Source of the DNA: Caulobacter sp. | GTDB taxonomy: Bacteria > Pseudomonadota > Alphaproteobacteria > Caulobacterales > Caulobacteraceae | Length of the DNA: 64,000 nt | Assembly (NCBI GenBank): GCA_030683005.1 | Contig: JAUXMY010000008.1 | Coordinates: 157,001 to 221,000 of the forward strand | Reading direction: 5' to 3' | Shown here: positions 1 through 7,402 of the stretch, in pieces | Position numbering within the stretch: position 1 is the first letter of the stretch | Layout of the letters: each line of letters starts with the position of its first letter | Made by a program: the position numbers and the translations under genes | The notes under the pieces: model-generated | Seen by the model: only the letters and a program-made list of their open reading frames with translations | Told to the model about the DNA's origin: nothing | The model's database searches: none

Positions 1-385
1 TCCGTGTGGTCGTCTCGTCGGTCGGCTGCAGATTGGCGGCGTAGAGCTTGCCCTTGGTCTGGGCGAGATAGGGGGCGAGGATGTCGGTGTACCAGCCGGC
101 GCCGGGCCAGAACTCGACCACAGTCATCCCCGGCGCGAGCCCCCAGAACTCCAGGCTTTCGACCGGATGGCGCCAGGCGTCCCGGCCCCTGTCCGCCGCC
201 GACCGCCAGTCGCCGGCCAAGGCTCCGGCGATCGTGTCGGCGCCGCCCTTGGCCTTGGGCTTGGCCGGTTCGGCGGCCGCCTCGGCGGCCTTCTCACCCT
301 TGTCGGGGCCGCAGCCGGCCAGAGCCAGGCTGATCCCACCCGCGAGAAACAGACGACGGGACGCTCCGGGCGCGACCAATGACAT
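1..385 (-). CDS. Exported methyltransferase-like lipoprotein, 3' end outside window
   Basis: The reading frame starts at an ATG ending at 385 and runs off the left edge, so only about 128 N-terminal residues are seen. The N-terminus carries SRRLFLAGG, a twin-arginine-like motif, followed by LAGC, a lipobox, so the product is probably a Tat-exported or otherwise exported lipoprotein. An Ala/Lys/Glu-rich linker follows. The visible start of the fold (HPVESLEFWGLAPGMTVVEF, then a Gly-rich turn, then DILAPYLA) matches the SAM-binding region of the neighbouring paralog at 463-1314. A weak GGAAGAG precedes the ATG. I infer an exported class I methyltransferase fold; substrate and activity are unknown. 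Confidence 0.75.
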   Translation of the reverse strand, partial: MSLVAPGASRRLFLAGGISLALAGCGPDKGEKAAEAAAEPAKPKAKGGADTIAGALAGDWRSAADRGRDAWRHPVESLEFWGLAPGMTVVEFWPGAGWYTDILAPYLAQTKGKLYAANLQPTDETTTR

Positions 386-452
386 GAACTCTTCCGACAA
401 GGCCGCCCCCGCACCGTCTGCGAACGGCTTACAGCGACTGGTCCCCGAGGTC

Positions 453-474
453 AAAAAAGCCGCTACTTCGGCTT
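453..474 (-). terminator. Rho-independent terminator overlapping a stop codon
   Basis: On the minus strand a 6-bp stem AAGCCG/CGGCTT with a 6-nt loop is followed directly by a T run. The loop holds the stop codon of the gene ending at 463. The stem is short, so it may be leaky and allow some read-through into the paralog at 385. Confidence 0.55.
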
Positions 475-1314
475 CACGAACCGCAGGGTCATCCGGTCAC
501 TCTCGCCGATAGCGTCATATTTTGTCCGGTCGAAGGCGGGGTCAGCCGGCTGGCCAGCCGGGGCGGTGCGCTTGACCGGCGGCAGCGTCCAGACCCCGAA
601 CGGGTGATCCTTGGTGTCCTTGGGGTTGGCGTTGATTTCCGACTGGGCTTCCAGCTTGAATCCGGCCTTCTCGGCGGCGGCCACCACTGTGGCGACCGAG
701 ACATAGCCGTCGGTCACGCCGGGGACTTCCGGACGGGGATCGGCCCGATGCTCCTCGACGGCCAGATAGCCGCCCGGCTTCAGGACCGCGAAGAAGTCGT
801 CCATCGCCTTGGTCAGCATGTCGCCCTGGTACATGAAGTTGTGGATATTACGGGCGGTGATGACGATGTCGGCCGAACCCGGCGCGCCGAGCGGGCCGGA
901 CACCGGACCAAAGCCCGCGTACTGGATCGCCCCGTACTTGCCCGCGTCGCTGAACCTGGCTTCGAAGTCGGCGCGGGCCTTGCGGGCGCCGTCGGAGATC
1001 TTCGGATTGTTCAGGTCAGCCGCGGTCGCGACATAGGTTCCGCCGGTCGCCTTGGCGTAGGGTGCCAGGATTTCGGTCCAGTAGCCGCCGCCGGGCGACA
1101 CCTCGATCACGGTCAGGCCCGGCTTCAGACCCCAGAACTTCAGGCTCTCGTAGGGATTACGGGCGCCGTCGCGAGCGACGTTCGCGGCGCCGCGGTCGGG
1201 GCTGGCCACGGCGGCCTTCAGCGCGGCGTCCTCTCCGGCGTGGACAGGCATCGTCGCCGCTCCGGCCAGCAGGAGGCCCGTGGAAAGGGCGATCGCCAGT
1301 CTGCGCGTCATCAT
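463..1314 (-). CDS. Secreted class I SAM-methyltransferase-like protein
   Basis: This 283-residue protein begins MMTRR, with a hydrophobic core and a VHA-G cleavage site near residue 26, so it is predicted to be exported. The mature part has the methyltransferase pattern: GLKPGLTVIEVSPGGGYWTE (motif I region), later ADIVITARNIHNFMYQ and VLKPGGYLAVEEHRAD. It resembles the COG4798 group of predicted methyltransferases with signal peptides. The start at 1314 is supported by a GGGAG about 9 nt upstream; a second ATG at 1311 is equally possible. It is a tandem paralog of the gene ending at the left edge and is divergent from hsp20. A periplasmic methyltransferase would lack an obvious SAM supply, so catalytic activity is uncertain. 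Confidence 0.8.
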   Translation of the reverse strand: MMTRRLAIALSTGLLLAGAATMPVHAGEDAALKAAVASPDRGAANVARDGARNPYESLKFWGLKPGLTVIEVSPGGGYWTEILAPYAKATGGTYVATAADLNNPKISDGARKARADFEARFSDAGKYGAIQYAGFGPVSGPLGAPGSADIVITARNIHNFMYQGDMLTKAMDDFFAVLKPGGYLAVEEHRADPRPEVPGVTDGYVSVATVVAAAEKAGFKLEAQSEINANPKDTKDHPFGVWTLPPVKRTAPAGQPADPAFDRTKYDAIGESDRMTLRFVKPK

Positions 1315-1381
1315 AGCCGTAACTCCCTGATCGTTGTCGCAGGACAACCTAACGATCAGCGGTCGACGATCAAGTGAAGGA

Positions 1382-1410
1382 CTTGAAACCGCGAACGGGG
1401 GCGCCCACCT
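1382..1410 (+). promoter_or_regulatory. Sigma-32-like heat-shock promoter of hsp20
   Basis: CTTGAAA at 1382-1388 is a perfect -35 for the heat-shock sigma factor RpoH. CCCACCT at 1404-1410 lies 18 nt after the CTTG core and fits the alphaproteobacterial -10 (CYTATNT) at five of seven positions. It predicts a 5' UTR of roughly 100 nt before hsp20, the length needed for a ROSE leader. Confidence 0.55.
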
Positions 1411-1494
1411 CGTGTGTCGAAGGCGCCGGTTTCGGGCCTTCCGGATCACAGGCGGGCGCTTCGGGCCCGGCGACGATCCGCACAACCAACGCAA

Positions 1495-1513
1495 CCTTGC
1501 TTGTTCAAGAAGG
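1495..1513 (+). promoter_or_regulatory. ROSE-type RNA thermometer hairpin of hsp20
   Basis: CCTTGCTT (1495-1502) pairs with AAGAAGG (1507-1513) around a GTTC loop, leaving G1499 bulged. This masks the Shine-Dalgarno just upstream of the ATG at 1519. The TTGCT strand with a bulged G opposite the ribosome site is the signature of ROSE elements, which control rhizobial small heat-shock genes. A further GC-rich hairpin lies upstream near 1453-1470. Confidence 0.7.
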
Positions 1514-1518
1514 ATGTA

Positions 1519-1986
1519 ATGCACATGCGCACTGTTGATTTCTCCCCCCTCTACCGCTCCGTCGTCGGCTTTGACCGCCTCGCCGCCCTGCTCGACCAGG
1601 CCGCGACCCAGGACAGCGCCGCCGGCTATCCGCCCTACAATATCGAGCGCACCGACGAGAACGCCTACCGCATCGAGATCGCGGTCGCCGGCTTCCGTCA
1701 GGACGAGCTGACCATCGAGGTCAAGGAGAACCTGCTGACCGTAACGGGCCGCAAGGCGGCCAACGACGACGCCCGCAAGTTCCTCCACCGCGGCCTCGCA
1801 GAGCGCAACTTCGAGCGCCGCTTCCAGCTGGCCGACTACGTGATCGTCACCGACGCGGCTCTGGACAACGGCCTGCTCTCGGTCTCGCTGAAGCGTGAAC
1901 TGCCGGAAGCCCTCAAGCCCCGCACGATCGCCATCAACACCGGCGGCGAGAAGCTGATCGAGGGCAAGAGCAAGAAGGCCGCGTAA
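1519..1986 (+). CDS. Small heat shock protein, Hsp20/IbpA family
   Basis: A 155-residue alpha-crystallin-type chaperone that holds unfolding proteins in the cytoplasm. The N-terminal block MRTVDFSPLYRSVVGFDRLA and the PPYNIE-R start of the crystallin domain are typical of alphaproteobacterial IbpA/HspD proteins. The domain runs from about residue 35 to 130 and ends in the GLLSVSLKRELPE strand; an IAI-type C-terminal motif is seen in TIAINT. The ATG at 1519 follows AGAAGGA by 5 nt; ATG 1525 (MRTVDF) is an alternative. The sigma-32-like promoter and ROSE hairpin upstream predict control by heat at both transcription and translation. It is divergent from the methyltransferase at 1314. Confidence 0.93.
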   Translation: MHMRTVDFSPLYRSVVGFDRLAALLDQAATQDSAAGYPPYNIERTDENAYRIEIAVAGFRQDELTIEVKENLLTVTGRKAANDDARKFLHRGLAERNFERRFQLADYVIVTDAALDNGLLSVSLKRELPEALKPRTIAINTGGEKLIEGKSKKAA

Positions 1987-2022
1987 GGGCCGAGACCGAA
2001 CGACTATCCCCGGTAGTCAGGG

Positions 2023-2052
2023 AAGGGGCGGCGCAGGGCGTCGCCCCTTTTT
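2023..2052 (+). terminator. Rho-independent terminator of hsp20
   Basis: An 8-bp stem AAGGGGCG (2023-2030) / CGCCCCTT (2042-2049) is followed by a five-T run. It also lies at the 3' end of the convergent pentapeptide gene, whose stop is at 2054. Confidence 0.75.
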
Positions 2053-2053
2053 C

Positions 2054-3313
2054 CTATGCCGCTTCCAGCCCGATGGTCGTGCTGATCTCGGCGTCTCGGA
2101 ACGAGGTCTTGTCCATGCGGGCGCCGGTCAGGTCCGCGCCGCGCAGGTCAGCGTTGTCGAGCACCGCCGAGGTCAGGTCCGCAGCCTGAACCCAGGCGTA
2201 GCGCATGGTGGCGCTGCTCAGCGAGGCGGGATTCACCCGGCCCGGCCCAAGGGGCAGCACGCCCAGAATGGCGCCGCGCAGGTCGGCCTTGGTGAGGTTG
2301 GCGCCGGCCAGCCGGGCCCCGCGCAGATCGGCCTTCACCAGAGAGGCGCCGCGCAGGTCGGCGCCCTCCAGGTTCGCGCCCTGCATCTGGCAACCGCTCA
2401 TGTCGAGGCCGACCATGCAGGCGCCCTTGGCCGACATGGCCGTCAGTCGCCCGCCCTTGAGCACGTCGCCGAGCGGGCGCAGATCCTCGCCGTCGAACTT
2501 CGCCGGCGCGCCGCGCACGCCGCCGCTTTCGCACCAGGCCCGGTTGCCCTGAACCATGGCCACGAAGCCCGACACCCGCGCCAGGGCTGCCGGCGTCGGG
2601 GCTCGCAGGCAACCCTCCATCGTCGCGCCGTTCATGTGGGCGACCGCCGTGTCCAGGGCGCCCAGGATCGCGCCCGACAGGTTCGCGCCGGTGAAGTTGG
2701 CTCCACCCACGTCCGCGCCCTCGAGGATCGCGCCCGACAGGTTGGCGTCCTTCATGTTGCAGTTGGTCAGCTTGGCGCCGCGCAGCGAGCAGTCGGTAAA
2801 GTCGGCGGCGAAGGCGGAGACGCCGTTGAACTGCGAGCCGTCGAGGGTCGCGCCGGAGAAGTTGGCGCCCTCGGCGTCGCCGCTGCGCGCCTCGTGCTGC
2901 AGGACGCTCAAACCCTTGCGCGGATGCGGGATGGCGATCTGCCCCTCGCGGAAATCTGCCTGGGTCAGGTCCGCCTGGCTCATGTTGGCGCCGCGCAGAC
3001 AGCAACCGCGCAGGTCGGCCCGGCGCAGGTTGGCCTGTCGCAGATCCGCGTTGCGCAGATCGCAGCCGAACAGGTTGGCCCGCTCCAGTTTCGTCCGGAT
3101 GAGCCGGGCGCCGTCCAGGATCGAGGCGGAGAGGTCGGCGTCCGTCAGATCGCGGGTAGCCAGATCCAGTTTCGACAGGTCGAGGAACCGCAGCGACGCG
3201 CGTTTGCCGCCGGGCTTGCCGGTCAGGAAGCGCTCATGAGCGCTCACCATCAGGTCGAGTTCGGCCTGGGTCAGACGACGACGGCCCGCGAGGCTGGTTT
3301 GCGAAACGCTCAA
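2054..3313 (-). CDS. Pentapeptide-repeat protein, paralog A
   Basis: This 419-residue protein is built mostly of A(D/N)LXX pentapeptide repeats, predicted to form right-handed quadrilateral beta-helices. Repeats fill about residues 40-235 and 290-410. Between them lies a non-repeat segment holding RAWCESGGVRG and FDGEDLRPLGD. The N-terminus RRRLTQAELDLMVSAHERFL is a short helical cap shared with the paralog at 3391-4650. No signal peptide or membrane segment is visible, so it is probably cytoplasmic. The start is TTG at 3313, with GGGAGG about 5 nt upstream. Function is unknown; some pentapeptide proteins mimic DNA, others act as scaffolds, and nothing here decides between these. Confidence 0.85.
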   Translation of the reverse strand: MSVSQTSLAGRRRLTQAELDLMVSAHERFLTGKPGGKRASLRFLDLSKLDLATRDLTDADLSASILDGARLIRTKLERANLFGCDLRNADLRQANLRRADLRGCCLRGANMSQADLTQADFREGQIAIPHPRKGLSVLQHEARSGDAEGANFSGATLDGSQFNGVSAFAADFTDCSLRGAKLTNCNMKDANLSGAILEGADVGGANFTGANLSGAILGALDTAVAHMNGATMEGCLRAPTPAALARVSGFVAMVQGNRAWCESGGVRGAPAKFDGEDLRPLGDVLKGGRLTAMSAKGACMVGLDMSGCQMQGANLEGADLRGASLVKADLRGARLAGANLTKADLRGAILGVLPLGPGRVNPASLSSATMRYAWVQAADLTSAVLDNADLRGADLTGARMDKTSFRDAEISTTIGLEAA

Positions 3314-3390
3314 GGCCCCTCCCGAGGTCCGTGGTGAAATGACGAAGGCGGAGAATAACGACGGTCGCCCAACGTAAGGTTAAGACGACC

Positions 3391-4650
3391 TCAAACGACC
3401 CCCTCGAGCCCCCGGGTCCCGTCGAGGATCACCCCGGTCAGGATGGCAGACTTGAGCTGGGCGTTGACGAAGTTGGCCCGCGAGAGATCCGCGCCGGTCA
3501 GATTGGCCTGGCGAAGATCGGCGCGGGCGAGATCGGTGGACTTCAGCTGGGCGCCCGAGAGATCGGCCGCCAGCAGCCGCTCGGGCGCGATCATCAGCGG
3601 ACCCAGCTGGGCGTCTCGAAGGTCCGACCCCGAAAGCTTGGCGCCGGCGAGACGCGCGCCGCGCAGGTCGGCCCGTCGCAGGTTGCAATGGCGCAGGTCG
3701 GCGCCTTCGAGCTGGGCGCCCTGAAGTTGCACGCCCTCCATGTCGAGGCCGTAGAACACCGCGCCCCGCGCCGACAGGGCGGTCAGGTCGAAGCCTCGCG
3801 CCGAGCCCAATCCGCGCAGGTCGGCCTTGTCGAACGTCGAGGGCTTGCCCTTGGCCCCGCCCGTCTCGCACCACAGCATGTGCTCGCGCAGCATCTCCTC
3901 ATAGGGAAGGTCATTGAGCGCCAGGCCGGCCGGAGCGTCGGTCAGGGCGCCCTCCATGTCCGCGTCCTTGACGTTCCAGGCGTAGGTCTTGGCCCCGACC
4001 AGCACCGCGTCGCGCATGTCAGCGCCCGCCAGATCCGCGCCGGACAGGTCCGCGCCGGCCAGGTTGGCGCCGTTGAAGTTCACCTGCTTGAGATTGGCCC
4101 GCACCAGCTTGGCGTCCTTGAGGATGGCGTCGCTGAAGTCGGCCTTCACGGCCATGATGCCAGACAGTTTGGAGCGCTCCAGGTTGGCGCCGGCCAGGAT
4201 GGCGCCCCGGGCGTCGCCGCTGCGCGTCTCGTGCTCGTGGATGCGCAGACCCTTGTCGCGATCCGGCGAGGCGATGGCGCCCTCGCGCAGGTCCGCCTCG
4301 AACAGGTCAGCCCCGGAGAGATTGGCGCCGCGCAGGCAGGAGCCGCGCAGGTCGGCCCGGCGCAGGGACGCCTCGGTGAAGTTGCTGCCCTGCATGTCGG
4401 CGCCGAAGAAGCTGGCGTTGTCGAGCCGCGTGCCGACCAGCTTGCAGTCGACCATATGGGCGCCGGTGAAGTCGGCGTCACAGAGATTGCGACCGGACAG
4501 GTCCAGTCCATGCATCTCGCACCAGGCGAAGACCGCGCGCGCTCCGCCCAACCGCGCCGAGAACAGGCGATCATGCCTGGCGCAGATGATTTCGACGTCC
4601 TGTTGCGTCAGGCGTCGGCGTGAACTGTTCGGCGCCGGCACGGCGACCAT
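3391..4650 (-). CDS. Pentapeptide-repeat protein, paralog B
   Basis: Also 419 residues and co-linear with its downstream neighbour: the same RRRLTQ N-terminal cap, a first repeat block, a conserved interruption (KGLRIHEHETRSGDA here, KGLSVLQHEARSGDA in paralog A), a linker with MLWCETGGAKG, then a second block. The shared WCE(T/S)GG linker suggests a functional hinge or binding site conserved after gene duplication. ATG 4650 has AAGGAGA about 7 nt upstream. The gap to paralog A is 77 nt, so the two may be co-transcribed. Function unknown. Confidence 0.87.
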   Translation of the reverse strand: MVAVPAPNSSRRRLTQQDVEIICARHDRLFSARLGGARAVFAWCEMHGLDLSGRNLCDADFTGAHMVDCKLVGTRLDNASFFGADMQGSNFTEASLRRADLRGSCLRGANLSGADLFEADLREGAIASPDRDKGLRIHEHETRSGDARGAILAGANLERSKLSGIMAVKADFSDAILKDAKLVRANLKQVNFNGANLAGADLSGADLAGADMRDAVLVGAKTYAWNVKDADMEGALTDAPAGLALNDLPYEEMLREHMLWCETGGAKGKPSTFDKADLRGLGSARGFDLTALSARGAVFYGLDMEGVQLQGAQLEGADLRHCNLRRADLRGARLAGAKLSGSDLRDAQLGPLMIAPERLLAADLSGAQLKSTDLARADLRQANLTGADLSRANFVNAQLKSAILTGVILDGTRGLEGVV

Positions 4651-4674
4651 CGAGCGTCTCCTTCGAGAGAAACT

Positions 4675-5133
4675 CTATGCACCGTGCGGATTAACGCCTT
4701 CCTTCCAGCCTTGATAATCAAGGGCTTTCCACGCCTCGTCGGACAGCGTTCCGCTCGTGATCGCGACGCCCGCCGCACACAACCGTTCGATGCCCTGTCC
4801 GGAGGCGAAGGGAGAGGGGTCCTCGCAGGCGATGACCACCCGCGCCACGCCCGCCTCGACCAGCCGCAGCGAACAGGAGGCGGCGCCCGTCGATCGCTCG
4901 CCGCAGGGTTCGAGGGTGACGTAGGCGGTGGCGCCGCGGGCGTCGATGCCGGCCAGCGCCTGCTCCTCGGCATGCGGCCTGCCGCCCGGCGCGGTGGCCG
5001 CCTGGGCCAGCACGACGCCATCTTTCACGATCACGCAGCCGACGACGGGATTAGGCGCGGTCTTGCCGAGGTTGTTCAGGGCCACCGCGATGGCCTGCCG
5101 CATGTAGAGTTCGTCTGAAGGCATCACGGCCAT
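4675..5133 (-). CDS. Stand-alone RibD-type cytidine deaminase-fold protein
   Basis: About 152 residues corresponding to the N-terminal deaminase domain of RibD. The zinc-site motifs are present: HAEE near residue 55 (zinc ligand His and catalytic Glu) and TLEPCGERSTGAASC, which supplies the two Cys ligands. APNPVVGCVIV and GRPHAEEQAL are diagnostic of this family. The C-terminal reductase domain of riboflavin enzymes is absent and the frame ends naturally, so this is a single-domain protein rather than full RibD. Its substrate could be a pyrimidine or another amine. Starts at 5133 and 5124 are both possible; a GAAGGA sits 3 nt before the first. An inverted repeat abuts the start. Confidence 0.8.
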   Translation of the reverse strand: MAVMPSDELYMRQAIAVALNNLGKTAPNPVVGCVIVKDGVVLAQAATAPGGRPHAEEQALAGIDARGATAYVTLEPCGERSTGAASCSLRLVEAGVARVVIACEDPSPFASGQGIERLCAAGVAITSGTLSDEAWKALDYQGWKEGVNPHGA

Positions 5134-5250
5134 GCGTCCTTCGCGACGCGATCCCGAGGATCGCTCCTCAGGATGACGCAGGTGAGTGGTCTGCAACAAA
5201 CTTCGTCATGGTGAGGAGCGGGCCGCAAGGCCCGCGTCGCGAACCACGCA
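5134..5250. repeat. Intergenic inverted-repeat element (family R2)
   Basis: The left arm starts GCGTCCTTCGCGACGC and ends GCTCCTCAGGATGACG. The right arm is its imperfect reverse complement and ends at GCGTCGCGAACCACGC. Arms of about 45 nt enclose a short unique middle. It is related to the inner element at 57533-57638, which shares the order TTCGxxACGC ... CTCAGGATGAC. It resembles non-coding repeats or MITEs and carries no gene. Confidence 0.65.
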
Positions 5251-5251
5251 C

Positions 5252-5962
5252 CTAGATCGCAGGCAGCAGTGTCGCCCGCGCGGTGTCCAGATACCGCGCC
5301 GAGGTCGGCTTCAGATCACCGTCCAGCTCGATCAGCAGCGGGTTGCCGGTCGGGATCTCGACCTCGACGATCTTGTCATCGGGCACGGAGAACAGCAGCT
5401 TGGCGATGGCCCGAAGGCTGTTGCCATGGGCGGCGACGAGCACGGTCTCGCCGGCCTTCAGCTTCGGCGCGATCTCGGCGTCCCAGTAGGGCTGCACCCG
5501 GTCCAGCGTGGTCTTCAGGCTTTCGGTGTCGGGGATGGCCTGGCCGGCGTAGCGCGCGTCCTTGCCGAAGTCCCATTCGCTGCCGGTTTCCAGCGGCGGT
5601 GGCGGAATGTCGTAGCTGCGGCGCCAGACCTTCACCTGGTCATCGCCGTGTTTGGCCGCCGTCTCGGCCTTGTCCAGCCCGGTCAGCCCGCCGTAGTGCC
5701 GCTCGTTCAGCCGCCAGTCCTTGACCATCGGCAGGTCGCCCTGCCCCGCCTCGGCCAGAGCCATCTCGCAGGTGCGGATCGCCCGGGTCAGCACCGAGGT
5801 ATAGGCGCGGTCGAAATGCACGCCGGCTTCCTTGAGCAATTCGCCGCCGCGCTTGGCCTGGGCAACGCCCTCGGCGGTCAGATCGACGTCCACCCAACCG
5901 GTGAAGCGGTTTTCAAGGTTCCACTGGCTCTGGCCGTGGCGGAGAAGAACGAGCTTTGACAT
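5252..5962 (-). CDS. gpmA: 2,3-bisphosphoglycerate-dependent phosphoglycerate mutase
   Basis: This glycolytic and gluconeogenic enzyme interconverts 3- and 2-phosphoglycerate through a phospho-histidine. The RHG motif ([18 protein letters not shown], catalytic His9), the [12 protein letters not shown] segment and AAHGNSLRA with the second catalytic His are all present. At 236 residues it is of normal family length. ATG 5962 gives the canonical [10 protein letters not shown] start. It stands alone between a repeat element and the small secreted paralogs. Confidence 0.95.
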   Translation of the reverse strand: MSKLVLLRHGQSQWNLENRFTGWVDVDLTAEGVAQAKRGGELLKEAGVHFDRAYTSVLTRAIRTCEMALAEAGQGDLPMVKDWRLNERHYGGLTGLDKAETAAKHGDDQVKVWRRSYDIPPPPLETGSEWDFGKDARYAGQAIPDTESLKTTLDRVQPYWDAEIAPKLKAGETVLVAAHGNSLRAIAKLLFSVPDDKIVEVEIPTGNPLLIELDGDLKPTSARYLDTARATLLPAI

Positions 5963-6016
5963 GGTTCGAGGGGCTAAGGGCCCGGTCCCGATGCGTCAAG
6001 CGTCATCCCGCGTTCG

Positions 6017-6520
6017 TCAGGTTCCGTTCCTGATGACCGCGATGCGGCATGTGCCCGCCACTTCGTCGAAGGTGGCCGGGTCACGGTGGCGGGCTTCGGT
6101 CAGAAACCAGTGCTCCACCTCCTTGATCAGCATCGGCGTGACGTTGGCGCGCAGGACCCGGCGGTCGACGACGAGGCGGGTCAGGGCGGCCGCCCGGATC
6201 TGGTCCGTCTCCAGACGCGCCTCGGGAAGCCTGGCCGTCTGCCCGGTGCGCTGCAGGTGCAGTTCCTGCGCCATGAAACGCGCCTCGCAATAGGCCAGCA
6301 CCTGCCACCAGGCATAGCCGCGCCAGATCGCCAGCTGCCCGTAGGCGTCCGCCGGCACGCGACGGTCGGTCGAGGTGGTGGAGGCGGTGAAGGCCCTGGG
6401 CGGCTGGCCGGGGTCGGTCATCCCGGGCTTGTGCGCGGCCGGCGCCGCGAAAGCCGGCGAGGCCAGGGGACCGCTCGCCAAGGCGACGACAGCCGAGACC
6501 AGGATTGTGATCGTCCTCAT
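6017..6520 (-). CDS. Small secreted protein, paralog 1 of a tandem pair
   Basis: A 167-residue protein with a clear signal peptide (MRTITILVSAVVALASGPLA, cleavage after AFA near residue 25). The mature core RRVPADAYGQLAIWRGYAWWQVLAYCEA is shared with the neighbour at 6645-7121, and a Cys near the C-terminus (GTCRIAVI) is also conserved, so the two Cys residues may form a disulfide. The start at 6520 is chosen because GGAGGG lies 6 nt upstream, whereas the in-frame ATG at 6526 touches it. I do not recognise the family; periplasmic location is an inference. Confidence 0.75.
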   Translation of the reverse strand: MRTITILVSAVVALASGPLASPAFAAPAAHKPGMTDPGQPPRAFTASTTSTDRRVPADAYGQLAIWRGYAWWQVLAYCEARFMAQELHLQRTGQTARLPEARLETDQIRAAALTRLVVDRRVLRANVTPMLIKEVEHWFLTEARHRDPATFDEVAGTCRIAVIRNGT

Positions 6521-6644
6521 ATCCATCCCTCCGTGGACAACGGTCGATGTGACCGCCCGACCACAGTGGCGACGCGCTGACCCGGCGTCATGACCGGAAT
6601 GGGGGTATCGGACAGCCACGGGACTCTGACGTCACGCCAGACCG

Positions 6645-7121
6645 TCAGGAACGGCCGTGCCGGACCAGCGCCAGGCGACAGGTGAAGCCCAGCTGCGGAA
6701 AGTCGGCCGGATTCCAGTCGGGCCCCTCCTCGATGAGCCACTCCTCGGTCTCCCGTGACAAAAGCGGCCAGGCGATCTCCTTGGTGATGCCGCGATCGAC
6801 CATGAGGCGCGTCTCGGCGGCGGTCATGATCGTGCGCATCTCCGCGTCGACCCTGGCCTGTTCGGCCGCCTGACCAACGCGCTTCAGATAGATGGACTGG
6901 GCGCTGTACATGGCCTCGCAATAGGAAAACACCTGCCACCAGGCGTATCCGCGCCAGGCGGCGAGCGGCAGCGGAGCGGTCTCCGGCACGCGGCGATCGG
7001 CGGCGACGACCGGCACGGTGAACGACCGTGGCGGCGGGCCCGGTTGTGCGGCGGCCGGCGAGGCGACAAGCCCGGCGCCTGCAACGGCGGCGGTCGAAAG
7101 CAACAGGGTCAGGGTCTTCAT
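6645..7121 (-). CDS. Small secreted protein, paralog 2 of a tandem pair
   Basis: A 158-residue protein with signal peptide MKTLTLLLSTAAVAGAGLVA ending in SPAAA-Q. It shares RRVPE-x-LPLAAWRGYAWWQVFSYCEAMYSAQ, a helical middle with KRVGQ, and a C-terminal TCRLALVRHG with paralog 1. The translation start also has the same layout: GGAGGG, then ATGGCC, then the true ATG at 7121. The preserved WRGYAWWQV block with the two Cys residues argues for a constrained periplasmic function. No known domain is recognised. Confidence 0.75.
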   Translation of the reverse strand: MKTLTLLLSTAAVAGAGLVASPAAAQPGPPPRSFTVPVVAADRRVPETAPLPLAAWRGYAWWQVFSYCEAMYSAQSIYLKRVGQAAEQARVDAEMRTIMTAAETRLMVDRGITKEIAWPLLSRETEEWLIEEGPDWNPADFPQLGFTCRLALVRHGRS

Positions 7122-7264
7122 GGCCATCCCTCCGGAGATGTTGGCGTCCGAGACATCCTTAGCCGCGCGCCTGATCGCGGCCATGACCCGAAGGGGGGCG
7201 CCTCTCACGCATGACGCCGGTTCACCGCCTCGCCGTCCGCAAGGACCGCTGCTATACCGGCGTC

Positions 7265-7402
7265 ATGCTGCCAGACCGCTTCTTCTTTCCGCTCTGCGCC
7301 GCCGCGGCGATCGCAATGATCGCCCTGGCCCTGGCCGGCCCGTGGGGCGCGAACCCGGCGACCTCCGACCCGTCCGGTCAGCTTCGGGAGAAGACGCAGT
7401 GA
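7265..7402 (+). CDS. Small single-pass membrane protein coupled to kdsD
   Basis: A 45-residue frame, MLPDRFFFPLCAAAAIAMIA, with one hydrophobic span and a short polar tail. Its TGA (7400-7402) overlaps the GTG start of kdsD, which suggests translational coupling. There is no strong Shine-Dalgarno. Support is limited to the hydrophobic span and the overlap. Confidence 0.5.
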   Translation: MLPDRFFFPLCAAAAIAMIALALAGPWGANPATSDPSGQLREKTQ

